From NCBI GenBank assembly GCA_015501075.1, contig JADNYJ010000009.1:434001-498000 (forward strand): a stretch of 64,000 nt of DNA, in the 5' to 3' direction. Source of the stretch: Gymnopilus junonius. Taxonomy: Eukaryota > Basidiomycota > Agaricomycetes > Agaricales > Galerinaceae. The position numbers were made by a program, and so were the translations under genes. Below are positions 9,508-23,343 of this stretch, piece after piece; position 1 is the first letter of the stretch, and every line of letters begins with the position of its first letter. The notes below the pieces were generated by a model. The model saw nothing but the letters and a program-made list of their open reading frames with translations, was not told where the DNA came from and made no database searches.

Positions 9508-12500
9508 ATGTCGCTCAAATCTGCTTTGCCTCTCGCCACTATCATGCAGTCCACCGATTCAAATAATGCCTTGATGAAGGGTCCAAAGAGAAAGCGCCTT
9601 GCAAAGGTCCTTGTCGCCTTTTCTCTCCTTTCTCCCCTCCTCATCCACTCACAGGCCTGTGATGCTTGCCACAAGTCCAAACGCCGTTGCGACGGCACAG
9701 GTTCGTTCTCATTAAGCCCCGCTTTCTGCTTGCTCACACACTTCACATTCAGCACCATGCAGCAATTGGTTTGTTTCTATATTTCTTCTTCTTCCTGGTG
9801 TTCATCCCCCTCCCCCTCAGTTATTATGCCTCCAAGCAGTGCTCCTACACCGACGCTTCCGGTCGTTCCGTTCCTGCACCTCGTCCGTTTAAGCCAGAGG
9901 CCCAGTCCTCCTCGTCCTCTTCTGACAATCGCTCTTATCCGTCCTCCAATTATCTTCCCTCTTCCTCTAATCAGTTCCGTATCTACCCCAATGCCTCTCC
10001 AGCTCAGTATCAGAGTGACAGTCCTGATGATGACCACAAACATGTTCGGAAGCGGTTCAGAAACGAAAGGGGCAATCCTATGCCCGTAGACGACCTGGTA
10101 ATCGACGGTCCCGTTTCAATGGACCGTCCAGTCCCAATCGAACTCGACCCTTCTCTCACGCGCGAACTCACGAATCGTATGTATTCAGTCTGTCATTCTC
10201 ATTCAGTTCACTTGATCTTGGCACTTCAATGCAGTTTTTTTCGCACATTGCCACCCTGCTCGCGCCGTTATCCACAAGCCTACCTTTGCTTCCTCACTGA
10301 GCCACAATCGCGTCCCATCTCATCTCCTGCTTGCTGTTTGTGCCCTTGCTGCACCTCTCTCAAAGCAACCCCGTATACGCACCACGCCTTCCCGTTTTGC
10401 GGGTAAAACTTTTGCTCTGGAAGCTCTTTCCCAGATGTTTGATGGTGCGGGCCGCCTTGTTGTCGAACCCGACTTAGCAACTGCCCAAGCCCTTTGCATT
10501 CTTCAAATGCACGATATACTCACCAATGAAAGGAACTCGGTTTGGAGTTCGAGATTTCATGGTAATATTATCCCTTTTATTCTGACTTGCTGATTTACTG
10601 ATCAGAAATAGACCTTGCCCTACAAATTGTGGAAAATCTCGGAGTACACAGTCCTGAGCACCCGACACTTACTCCGGTTCCTTCTCAAGAATTTGTTCAA
10701 GCAGCTATAGAACGTGAAGCCATCCGACGCATATTTTGGCTCATCCATCTTCTGGATGTGTTGGCCTCTATATACTTCAAAAAACCCACGACCTTTGCGG
10801 ATGTCGAATTACGCCTGAGATTACCTGTGGATGAAACTAGCTTTGAGCTTGGCGTGCATTCCACGCTTCCTGGTGCGTGGTCTGTCTGACGCTTGGCCAT
10901 CTCTTTACCTGCCCCCTCTTTAAATCCGGTTATGGGATTTCATCCCATGCCATGTCTACACCACCCTCATGCCTCCTTGTTTACTCCGCTTCTATGTGTT
11001 GTCCTTGGGTCATATGCTGATTATTGCCACCCTATTCCTGCGCCTTCTCATACCACTCCCACTCTCCACATATTCTTGCCACCTTCCTATGATCTGTCTT
11101 ACAACTAACACTGTCGGCGGCTCTATTTTTAGAATACCTTTACCTTCCGGCGGTTAGAACCCAATATGCCTCCGAATTCGGTCATTTCATTCGCATTCTC
11201 TCCATTTATGCAAAAATGGAATTTGCACTTGATGAAGGCACCGGTGAGTAATCCGTCTGTCATCTTATGCGGTGATGTTTACACCTCATTTTCCAATTTT
11301 AGATACAGAGTCAGCTGCTAATTCTGCAGGGGCGCTCCTCGATGTCGAGCAAAAGATGGAAGTGCGTATAATGGCTTCCTCATTTACAGCATCGATATTT
11401 ATTCAACAATCACAGGAATGGGATCGTACCCTGCCCGAACACCTACGCTTCTCTGAGCAAAGTCTTCAGGTCCAACAATCGATGTTCGAGACGAGTTCGA
11501 ACACGGGAGCATGGTGTTGGTGTTGCATACATATCTATCATGCGTCCTGCGCACTGGCCGTAAATCTCGTGATTATCTTTTCTTATCCTCTGCACAAATT
11601 TCGCTGTTTATGTTCTGTGTTTCTCATATCGCTGTTCATTGGGCACTGTTTGTTCTTCACAGGCTCGACAACGCGCACAACGCGGATCCAGAACGGAACC
11701 ACCTCCTTGGGCACTCGAAAAAATTGATTTGATCCTACAAATGTTAGGCGATCGTGCGAAGAATAGTATACTCAGTTGCGTTGCTTGTGTTTTTATTCTC
11801 GCATTGAACTGACTGTGGATTGAAATTTCTCATGCTAACAGTGGGTTCCGCTCTCTGGGTGAGTAATTCTATCTCCAAGCATACTGTCATGCCATTTTTC
11901 ACACCATCCTGACATTCATTTTGGATATACTCCAGTCACTTGTCAAATATTGCAAACGGGACGACCCACAGGTTCGGAAATGGGCCGCAGAATATGAGGA
12001 AGCATACGGCACGAAAATATTTGAATTCGTTCAAGATTGGCGTTCACAGCCGTCGCCTCCGCAACAACACATGTACCCTTCACATACTCAGTCTCAGCAA
12101 AAACAGACACAAGCACCTGGCCATCCCAGTGGCTTCAATGCACTCCATCAATTTTCACATCGGCGACTTTCCGACGTACGAAATCCGAGCAATCAGAATT
12201 ATGGTCTCATGAGCAATTCGTCTTCCACACGCCACCAACTCGCAGCTGAGTCATCTTCATATAGTAATCCCACAAGTAACGTCATGAAGAGGTCTCCGAG
12301 TCACTCTCCGCCGACGTCTTATTCTCTAGGTCGCCCCCCAAATTCCAATAATAATACCATCATCAGTGGTGCCAGCGGCAGGGATGTCCGAGTACCAACT
12401 CCCTCACCAGTGCACCTATGCCATTGACGGATCGTGAAGGGATCAGCAATGAGTCCTCATTAACTCAGAACCAAGGGCAAAGCGTTATTGGGAAGTTTAG

Positions 12501-13038
12501 CAATAGGGATTCAAATTCAAGCCATTCCCATTTGCGGTGGCCATCTGCTGGGGGTGGCACTGGAGATGGAGGTACACAAACCTCGTACTCGGGTGCCTTG
12601 GGTGGCGGAGTGACTGTCGGTTCTAGTGATATGAATGGGTCACCACTAGGGAGGGTGTTGGGCGTCAGCAACAACACCGGAATAGGTAGTTCGACGACAT
12701 TGAATGGGAATGCGGGAAATTTGAACCAGAGGAATACGGGGCTCTTGGCCGAGGGATATCAGTCATTGCCGTCACTCAAAGCAAGCGGATTGTTGGATTC
12801 CTGGCCAGCTAATTCATCCTCGAGGACTACAGGAGACGCTCAAAAGCAGAACGGGAATCCTCCTCAGCAGCCTCAGTCGCTTCCTTCCTCACAGAGGACA
12901 AACCTGTCCAACCTGAATTTGATGATGCAGCCTCAAACCCACCTCCCTTCCCTTTCTTCGGAGACTGCGGACTTGAGACCTACGACACTTTCATCGATGC
13001 CTGTTGGCTTGCAATGGCTCGCAAACGAATCACGATAG
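9508..13038 (+). CDS. Zn2Cys6 fungal transcription factor with fungal_trans domain
   Basis: A probable DNA-binding regulator. Splicing two short introns around 9718-9830 assembles the binuclear zinc cluster ACDACHKSKRRCDGT, APCSNCYYASKQC, preceded by a basic KGPKRKR stretch. Start: ATG 9508; an in-frame ATG at 9544 is possible. The middle exons carry the fungal-specific regulatory domain: LFFAHCHPARAVIHKPTF, then REAIRRIFWLIHLLDVLASI, later EYLYLPAVRTQYASEFGHF and WDRTLPEHLRFSE. The C-terminal third is Ser/Asn/Gln-rich and disordered. A frame change occurs between 12352 and 12420: the reading before it ends at 12427, while a clearly coding frame runs from about 12390 to the stop at 13038. One missing base near 12388 would join them. 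Target genes cannot be inferred. Confidence 0.8.
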
Positions 13039-13509
13039 GCTGATTGATCATTTACTTATTTCTTCGATCTCGAAGCTGGATTTTTATTATTATGTCTTAT
13101 CTCGTTTTGCTTTGTCGCGCAACGCGCTTGTACATTTTGCTAGTTATCTAACATCTTTTTACACATAGTAATTTACTTACAGCTCACGTCTCTTTCTTGT
13201 TACAGCATGTTGTGTCATTTACCCCACCATCTGCTTTCTGTTGTACTTCATTGCTCTTTTCTTGCATATGTAGACCTTACCTATCACTTCCGCTGAAGCC
13301 AGATTCCTCCCCCCCCACGTCAATCAATCACATTGTTTCCTTCCCCGAGGGCAAGAAACAAGCTCGGATAAAATGCAAGCCTTACTGAACAAGGTTGATC
13401 TTCAAATTCACCACGCCTGGATGCGAGGCCTAATGTTGTTCATTGCGCGAAACCGATGGACAGATGCAAGTATTACTGTGGTATTATTTGTCGTACAACT
13501 GCAAGTAAC
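13039..13509. other. convergent 3' region between the Zn2Cys6 factor and VMA10
   Basis: It holds the 3' ends of two converging transcripts. T-rich stretches lie near 13080-13150 and a run of eight C residues near 13310. I see no gene here; the short open frame inside has no recognisable features. Confidence 0.6.
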
Positions 13510-14027
13510 TTAGGCTTTCTTGAGGTTACGGTGTAGCTCTGGATGAACCAGTGTAGCACGAGAGAGCAAGATATTGACGACTTGGTCCTTCTTCTGACTG
13601 AAGATCTGATCAATTTCGTGCAGCTTGACGTCAGTTTCTTTGTCCAGAGCAGACTGGATGGTCAAAGTGCTGCCGGCGTGCTGTAAGAAACCAGTGTAAG
13701 AGGAAGAGCAGCAAAAGAAATATAAATAAGACAGACGGAAGCCTGGAAGGCCTTGAACTCCTCCTCCTTGGCTTTCTTGTACTCCTCTATTTCCTTGCTA
13801 GCTTCTGAGCGGGCATCCTTGAGCTTCTGAATGCGATCTGGAAACAGGGCGAGATGAGAGAGAGAAGGCAGGGGAAGGGGAAGATGGCGAACATTGGCGG
13901 GCCTGCTGCACGATCTTGGCGGCTTCCTTCTCAGCCTCTAGCAGGGTCTGGATGCCTTGGCTTTGCTGGGTGGCCTATTGACCGGACTAAGGACAGACGG
14001 CTATGAACGCGAGAGAGGACTCACCAT
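13510..14027 (-). CDS. VMA10: V-type proton ATPase subunit G
   Basis: A peripheral-stalk subunit of the V1 sector that acidifies vacuoles and endosomes. The spliced product begins M-ATQQSQGIQTLLEAEKEA, continues AKIVQQARQYRIQKLKDARS and EASKEIEEYKKAKEEEFKAF, and ends LVHPELHRNLKKA at the stop 13510-13512. The long charged helix and short length (about 115 aa) match the family. The first exon is the ATG alone (14025-14027), followed by a 50-nt GTGAGT...AATAG intron (13975-14024). Two more introns follow, with donors GTTCGC and GTCTGT. It is divergent from the symplekin gene. Confidence 0.9.
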
Positions 14028-14143
14028 GACGGTATGAGCAAATCTAGGACTGCCGAATAGGGCAGGGATGGATACACTGTGCTTACATAAGGACAAATAA
14101 AGGCAGTGGGCAGGAACTGGTGTGGTCAGGACGGTGTACTGAG
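14028..14143. promoter_or_regulatory. divergent promoter VMA10 / PTA1
   Basis: Only 116 bp separate the two start codons, so both 5' UTRs and promoters must lie here or overlap. No TATA box was evident to me. Confidence 0.5.
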
Positions 14144-17100
14144 ATGGCGAGTAATCCGGTAGACCCGCTGCAGACACTGCAGGCTGCACTGACCGCCCAG
14201 GCAGACTCCCAGGAACAGGCCCAATTGCTCAATACTTTACGTGAATCCCTTGAGAGTCATCCTTCTCCCATACCCATCCTTGTCCAGACCCTCTTTAGCA
14301 ATGTCCTCAATGCCAGTGACTCTCTCCTCAAGAGATGGGTTCTAGATCTTCTTCACTTCGCCGTTTCCCGCTCCTCTTTGTCTTTGGACCAACGAACCCA
14401 GAGTTAGTCTTGACTCTATTGTCCAAACTTACTGTCGGACGACCTCGTGTTCATTATTTCACTTTTTAGTGGCCGTGCAATGCTTAGACCCCCTCGTACA
14501 ACTTCTGAATGATCCACAACAAGCTATTGTCAAAGTAGTCATCCAGACATTCTCTTCTGTGTACCCTCTGGTCTTCCGTCGTCTGTGAGTAAACGCCCCC
14601 CGCAATACCTTGTCCTTCCTCACTCTTCCTCCCAGCTGTACCAATCGGAGCAATCCTGGGTCTTGGAATACCTTATCTGCCGCCAAAACACGTATCATCG
14701 AGCTTGTATGGGCACCTAATGTCAATGCCGGTGTGAGGTTCTGCGCTGTGAAATTTGTGCAGAGGGTCGTTCTTGTCCAAGTGCGCGGAGTATCAGATCC
14801 GAGAGTACGTCCCTTGTAGTCTCATTTAACACAACAGTCCGACTCTAGCCCTTTACAGCTACAAAATAAAAATGACCCAAACATATCGTTTTGCCCCGTC
14901 GACCATCCATTCATACCTGTCGCTAAATTGGAAGCAGAGGGCCAAAAGTTGCTGGAAGCGTTGGCCACGATGCTTTACACCAGCCAGTGCGTCCACTCGT
15001 TTTGATCCCTTTAAATCGTGCTTACGTATTCCCTAGGGATGTCGACCTACTTACTGCACTTCTCAACTCTTGGGTAAATCTCGTGAAGCAACGTCCAGCA
15101 ACGTTTCCATATGTCGTCACGACTCTCAGGTCATGGACGCCCACCGCTCTAGCCTCACTCCCCGCTTCAAAAGTAAAAAGCGTAGAGAAAGCTGTACGAA
15201 TTTTGCTAATACACATGTCTCGGTACGCTTGTCCTTCGTTGCTCCGATCTAATATTGTCAGTATTAATCCATACCTAGCCTTCCAACCAGTGGCCCATAC
15301 CAGGGACAAATCAATGAAATCCTCAGCCAGCAAGGACTCAGGATGACCGCAGAGGAGAAAAAACGTCGAGCCTTAGCAGCTGATAGTCGCAAGCGACCAT
15401 CCTCAACAGTTGGCGAACCGACGGACAATAAACGGATTAAGCTCGATTCTGAAGCGCCAACTCAGGCAAGCAACTCTGCAGCATCTGCTGCATTCCTCGC
15501 GAGCTTTGATTTCACCTCTCTTCCTGCACCCCTTATCACAAGTCTCATTGTCGCAAACCTTGAAGCGTTTACTGAAGCTCAACTGATCTCCAAAGTCAAT
15601 GCGTACCGCCAGAGCCATGGTCCTACCTCCTTACCAACGCCTCGACCGCCGACTGCCCCGGAGCTCGTTTCCTCGACAATATCAAAAGCAGCCACGGCTG
15701 CTGCTACACTTTCGGCCCCTCAGCAAGATCTATATGTCGTGGAAGATACAACAACAACGACACCGCCAGCTTCTGAGCCTATAGTCAAGGCAGAGCCAGT
15801 TGACCCACTTCAAATGGACATTGACGAAGATGAGCTCGAATACGAGCCAGAAAAACTCAATGAGGCTGTAGGTATAACTATGGTCATTCAAGTTCCTTAC
15901 TGACTTGCCTTATTGACAGTTATCTGGTATCCCCGTACCCGAAGACCAGACTATAGGCCTAGGGCCCCTTCCTGAAATGACAGACTTACAGCTTATGGAT
16001 TTCAAGTTGCCTCCACTGAAGGAATGGTCAGAAGAGGGGCGTTCATCTGTAGTATCTAGTTCAGTGACGAGGATATGGGAAGGTGCCACAGAATTGCATG
16101 CAATGGGCGAAAGCATTCCTCCAGATTCATCGCAAGCCGGAGGGCATTCTGCATCGGAAATGTGGATGCTTCTTTTAGTACGGATGATCACGAGAGTTGC
16201 TGAACCACCTCCTGAAATGGAGGCTGATGAAACGAGTGATGCGAATAAGGCACTTGTTCAACAAAACTACTACCTTCGTCAAGATAAACTCCGGCACACA
16301 CTCTGCGAATATGTTATGGCAGACTTTCCTTCTCGGCAAGTCTTTCAAAAGTTATGCATTTTTGGTCGCTGATCGTCTTCTCATACCAGGGCGCGATTAG
16401 CGACCACTTGGATGAATGAAGAGTGGTATAATGATCAGATAAGGCAGGCAAAAGATAGAGACTGGGTAAGTGTGTCCCGCCGATCTTTAGCTTTTTCTTG
16501 TTTTTTCAGATACATGAATATTATTTCTCAGCGGCCAAATTATGAAACGTGGCTAAATCAGATTGTCGTATCCTACCAAACATCTCTGGATGGTAAAGAT
16601 AAAACATTCGCCCGCTTTTTACTTGATTTGCCTTCTATACCAACAAACGTGCTTGACATACTGCGAGACCTTTGTGAAGATAGTTCGAGGTGTGTTCTAT
16701 ATCGAAGGCCAAACTAGCGCACAGCTAACTCTCATGTGCGCATTATCCAGCCCTGACCGCATGCAAGTTGGCTTCGCGACCCTCCGTGGATTTGTAAACC
16801 AGCGACCTTCTCTGAGGGTCGAAGCCATGAATGTCCTTCTCGAACTGACAACGCATCCCGGTGCGTACTGCACGCCTTTTTGGGTCTGTTTGCTTGTATC
16901 CTTATCCTTGCTGCAGAAAAACGGACACGAGCAGCAGCTATTAACACCGTGAAGCAATGGGTACCGCATACTCCGCCTATGGATATGATGGTTAAAGAAT
17001 TCGCCTTGCAAATGCTACGGAAACTTCAGCTACGCCCTTCCGCCCCTCGAACTCCAGCTCGAGAAGACGTCGAAATGAATGGCGATGAAGATGGATCAGC

Positions 17101-18502
17101 TGCCCCTACGGAGAAGGAAACGCGAGGAGGGGGTCAAGGTCAAGACATGGAAGACGGACAATTACCTCAAGAGGATCTGGTTCAGACACCATATCTACCA
17201 GACCATATTGAGCTTCCTGCAAAGAAAAGTGAAGTTCTCCAGCATGTTGAACTGGTTTTTGCTCTCTCAGTAAAAGTGCCCGAATTTCTGGATGTGTAAG
17301 TCCTAAGTATACTGACATCAAACTCTCCAAGCCTATTCTAATGATCAATTTCAGAATCTTTTCAGATTATGGACAAATGGATGCCACTGTGCAAGAAGCA
17401 ATTCAGGACCTTATAACCGCTCTCATTCGATCATTGGGTTCGAGTCATGGCAAATTGTTAACACTGATGAGGCAATGTCCTCGTGGCGCAGAGTCACTGG
17501 CTTTGCGTGTGTTGACCATTTTTACTGAACATGGACGCCCAAGTTCGCAGCTTGTTGCACTAGTGAAAGCACTTATCAACGAGCGGAATCTCGACTCACG
17601 CTTTCTTATCCCGATCATTGCTGAAATGGACAAGGTACAGAAGATTCCCCTCGCTCTACAATTCCTCCTTTCATGCTCATGCAATTTGCAGGCGGACATC
17701 ATGCGCTACCTCCCTCGAATAGTGTCGACTCTCAACGGTCAACCGGAACCGAAAAATCTCGTTCGATCCGTGTTTAGTTCTATAGTCACTACGCCTCCCC
17801 AAACCTTCGGAAGTGTGACGTCAAATCTTCCTCGTGTTCGCCAGAGTGAACTGCTTACACCAGCAGAGCTCATGGTGCTGCTACACGACTCTGAGAAGGA
17901 GATTGGTCGAAAGAGTGCCATAGAAGGTAGGCTTCTATTCACCTTCGTTATTCATTTTTTTACTTATGCTGTTGTCAAGCTATTGGAATCTGTTTCTCGA
18001 TGACCGATGTTTTCCGCTCAGAAATACTTGCGGTTGTCATGCAACAGATCATGGATCGACCCGTCCTCCCTGTCCTCTTTTTACGAACGGTGCGTTGAAC
18101 AATTATTACCACGAACGTAAATCTTACCCTAAAACAATTCAGGTGATTCAAGCAGTCACGACATATAAGTCACTCGTCGGATTTGTGTCAACGACCCTTC
18201 TCTCACGGTTAATTACTAAAAAGATTTGGGATGTCCCTCCTCTGTGGGAAGGGTTCATCCGTTGTGCCAAATTAATTGCTCCTGCTAGCTTTGGTGCATT
18301 ACTACAGTTGCCGAAAGACCAGCTTCGGGAGCTTGTGGACAAACAGCCCAGTTTGAAATCCGGCCTTCGAGAATATGTCACGAAGAGAGCGCCGAGCAAG
18401 GCTCGTGGAGCAGGGTTTTTGGAGATCTTTGGCGAACCAGAGGATGCTGTTCCTTCCGCACCGACGCCTCAACCTTCTGAGGCTCAAACTGTGGTTTCAT
18501 AG
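14144..18502 (+). CDS. PTA1: symplekin / Pta1 scaffold of the mRNA 3'-end processing complex
   Basis: A HEAT-repeat scaffold of the cleavage and polyadenylation factor that holds the endonuclease and CTD-phosphatase modules. The start MASNPVDPLQTLQAALTAQ and the helical exons ETAKTRIIELVW-type through NISFCPVDHPFIPVAKLEAE match the symplekin/Pta1 N-terminal domain. A disordered acidic/proline linker (about 15343-15870, LQMDIDEDELEYEPE) follows. The C-terminal part contains EVLQHVELVFALSVKVPEFL, then IFSDYGQMDATVQEAIQDL, LNGQPEPKNLVRSVFSSIV and KIWDVPPLWEGFIRCAKLIA, which are highly characteristic of the symplekin C-terminal domain. About 13 introns. The join near 15220-15298 (GTACGC to CCAG) restores GPYQGQINEILSQQGLRMTA. 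No frame problem was noticed. Confidence 0.85.
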
Positions 18503-18953
18503 TTGACGCTTGCAGCCTGTTTGACATACTTATTTATATACATTAACGGATAGGATTAACATCGACCCATTTAATGTATTTGTACGCAGTAGTAGATGAT
18601 CCATTTGTAATACTGGAAGGATGCAACCCATATATGATGTGAGTTGGAATTACCCAAGTAGGGGGACAATGCCAAAACAAAAGTACAGCGTCTTATCTAT
18701 CGGAGATCGACACAGCCAACCGTTCGGAATTCTGAACGAACCTTCCTCAACTTGTATATAACATAACATTCTTCGCTTCCCTTCTACGATAAGACTGCCA
18801 CAAGTTGAACACCACCTTGCAAATTCAGTAGCTGTGCGAAAAGAACTATTGAAGCTACTCTGCTTACCGAAGCTAGTGACGTGCGCGGCAGCTCGCTGCT
18901 ATTCACTGACATCTTCATTCGTTTCAGAACTCAAGGACTGCAATTAATGGGTC
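18503..18953 (+). promoter_or_regulatory. intergenic region upstream of the MAP kinase
   Basis: It contains the 3' UTR of the symplekin gene and the presumed promoter of the kinase. An 18-bp imperfect palindrome (CGTTCGGAATTCTGAACG, 18721-18738) sits shortly before a TATATAA at 18755-18761. No other gene is seen. Confidence 0.45.
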
Positions 18954-21620
<2,667 letters not shown>

Positions 21621-21794
21621 TATTTATACCTCGTTTTAGTTTAATATTACATGGACAAATGCTAAATATCCCTGATAAATACCAATGAATACATGATTAA
21701 AGGCAAATTATTTGGTATCCCTGCTCATACATACATATTCGTGAAAAAAAAGTGTGCAAATAACATAGGAATGCCGACGCAAGGGGTATGTATA

Positions 21795-22922
21795 TCAATC
21801 ATGAAGGATATCCTTGATCTCTTTATAATGGGTGAGTAACAAGCCTATGGCTATTGAGAAAGGACTTACTATCTATGATGTCCAGATAGGCCGTAGTGGC
21901 AGGACTATCCGGGTATTCGTCCAAGAAGCTAACCCCGTAATCGGCACTCATTCCGATCCGCGGATCGAGAGGAACAGCACCCAGGAATTCAACCCCAGTC
22001 TCCTTCGCGAGTTGTTTTCCACCGCCAGTGCTTGGTTTAAATATCTGGCTCTCGTTTTTGCAATTTGGGCAAACAAATCCGGACATGTTTTCCACCAGCC
22101 CTATAACTCGTATACCCACTTTCCTACAGAAATCTATTTCACGGCGAACATCTTGCAAGGCCACTTCTTGGGGTGTTGTGATAAGCACAGCTCCATCAAT
22201 CCCACTTTCTTTCAGATATTGGACAATACTGAGGTGTTCGTCGGATGTACCAGGAGGGGTATCAACGAGGAGATAGTCTAAGTCACCCCAGTCAACATCC
22301 TTCAGAAATTGAGATATTAGCCCATTTTTTTAGGACCTCGCCACATCACAGCATCGCGTGAAGATGGTAGCATAAATCCGACCGACATAACAGCCATATT
22401 GTCTTGCACGTAGACCGGAGACCAGCCAGAGGAAGAAGAGTGAACTTGCTCGGAAGCAATGCCAAGGATTGTTGGGATCGATGGACCACAAATGTCGACG
22501 TCCATAATTCCGGTCTGCACTGCTAATTGAGGACAAGATTAAGTATAAAAAAGCCAGATACCCACCTGAGTACTATCATCAGCAGCAAAAGCCCACCCGA
22601 GCTGTGCGGTGAACGTTGATTTGCCAACCCCTCCTTTGCCAGATAGAACTAGAATTTTGCGCTTGACGCTAGACATGCGTTTCTTGATGAAAGGCAGGGA
22701 TGGATCCGGCAACTTGGTCGCACCAGAGGCGCATGTTTCTTGGTTTTCACAACCTGCACAAGCGTCTGATTTGCCTGCAAGTTCTGACTCGGTTCCCTGC
22801 GGAAATTGGTACCAAATAGAAGAGAAAAAGTATAGATGTATACACACAGGACAGTGCTCTGGAGCGTTTGAAGGTATTGTCCTTGGATCGGGCACGGAGG
22901 CTGGAGATTGAACAGCAATCAT
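21795..22922 (-). CDS. NBP35: cytosolic Fe-S cluster assembly ATPase Nbp35
   Basis: A P-loop scaffold of the cytosolic iron-sulphur assembly machinery that forms a complex with Cfd1. The N-terminal four-cysteine ferredoxin-like motif is present after splicing: C in EHCPG, then 13 residues, then CAGC and ENQETC, i.e. C-x13-C-x2-C-x5-C. The Walker motif is [52 protein letters not shown] and the bridging-cluster pair CPNC in [11 protein letters not shown] follow. A last short exon (IKDILHD, stop 21795-21797) is reached by a GTAAGT...TATAAAG intron. Without that splice the frame would run to 21823. Complete and canonical. A converging gap of about 175 bp separates it from the MAP kinase stop. Confidence 0.9.
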
Positions 22923-23343
22923 GGTGATAGAAAATGAAGATGCTTTAACCGGCCCGCATTACCACTCCAGCTTGATCAGCACTGTTGTATCTTATTTGAA
23001 TTATCTCCAAAAATGGAATTTAATTCTATTCTTAGTTTGCTTTCAAAGTAGTAGTGCAACTTGCTGTATGTTACATTTGGATCAGCCAAGCAGAAGTAAA
23101 TTTGCTCGTAGCCGGGCATCCATAGGGTATATGGTAAGTACCGCGAATATATCGTCCATGTCATACTATATACTGAGAAAGAAACGTACGGGGCAATGTG
23201 AATGGTAAAGTACACTTAATGAATCAAAGTGAAAGGAATGGAGGAGGCGTTCAAGTCAAAGAAGGTATCTGGAAGCACCGATCGGCGATACTATGAGATC
23301 GAATATAAAACATGACGTGAGGCAACGAGAGTATAGATATAGA
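22923..23343 (-). promoter_or_regulatory. upstream region of NBP35 and 3' flank of the LIM-RhoGAP
   Basis: AT-rich, with no open frame I can support. It presumably holds the NBP35 promoter and the 3' UTR of the gene transcribed towards it. Confidence 0.4.

Noticed and set aside
22921..23208. 95-codon plus-strand frame in the NBP35 upstream region
   Set aside because: No recognisable sequence, no splice or promoter support, AT-rich intergenic composition.
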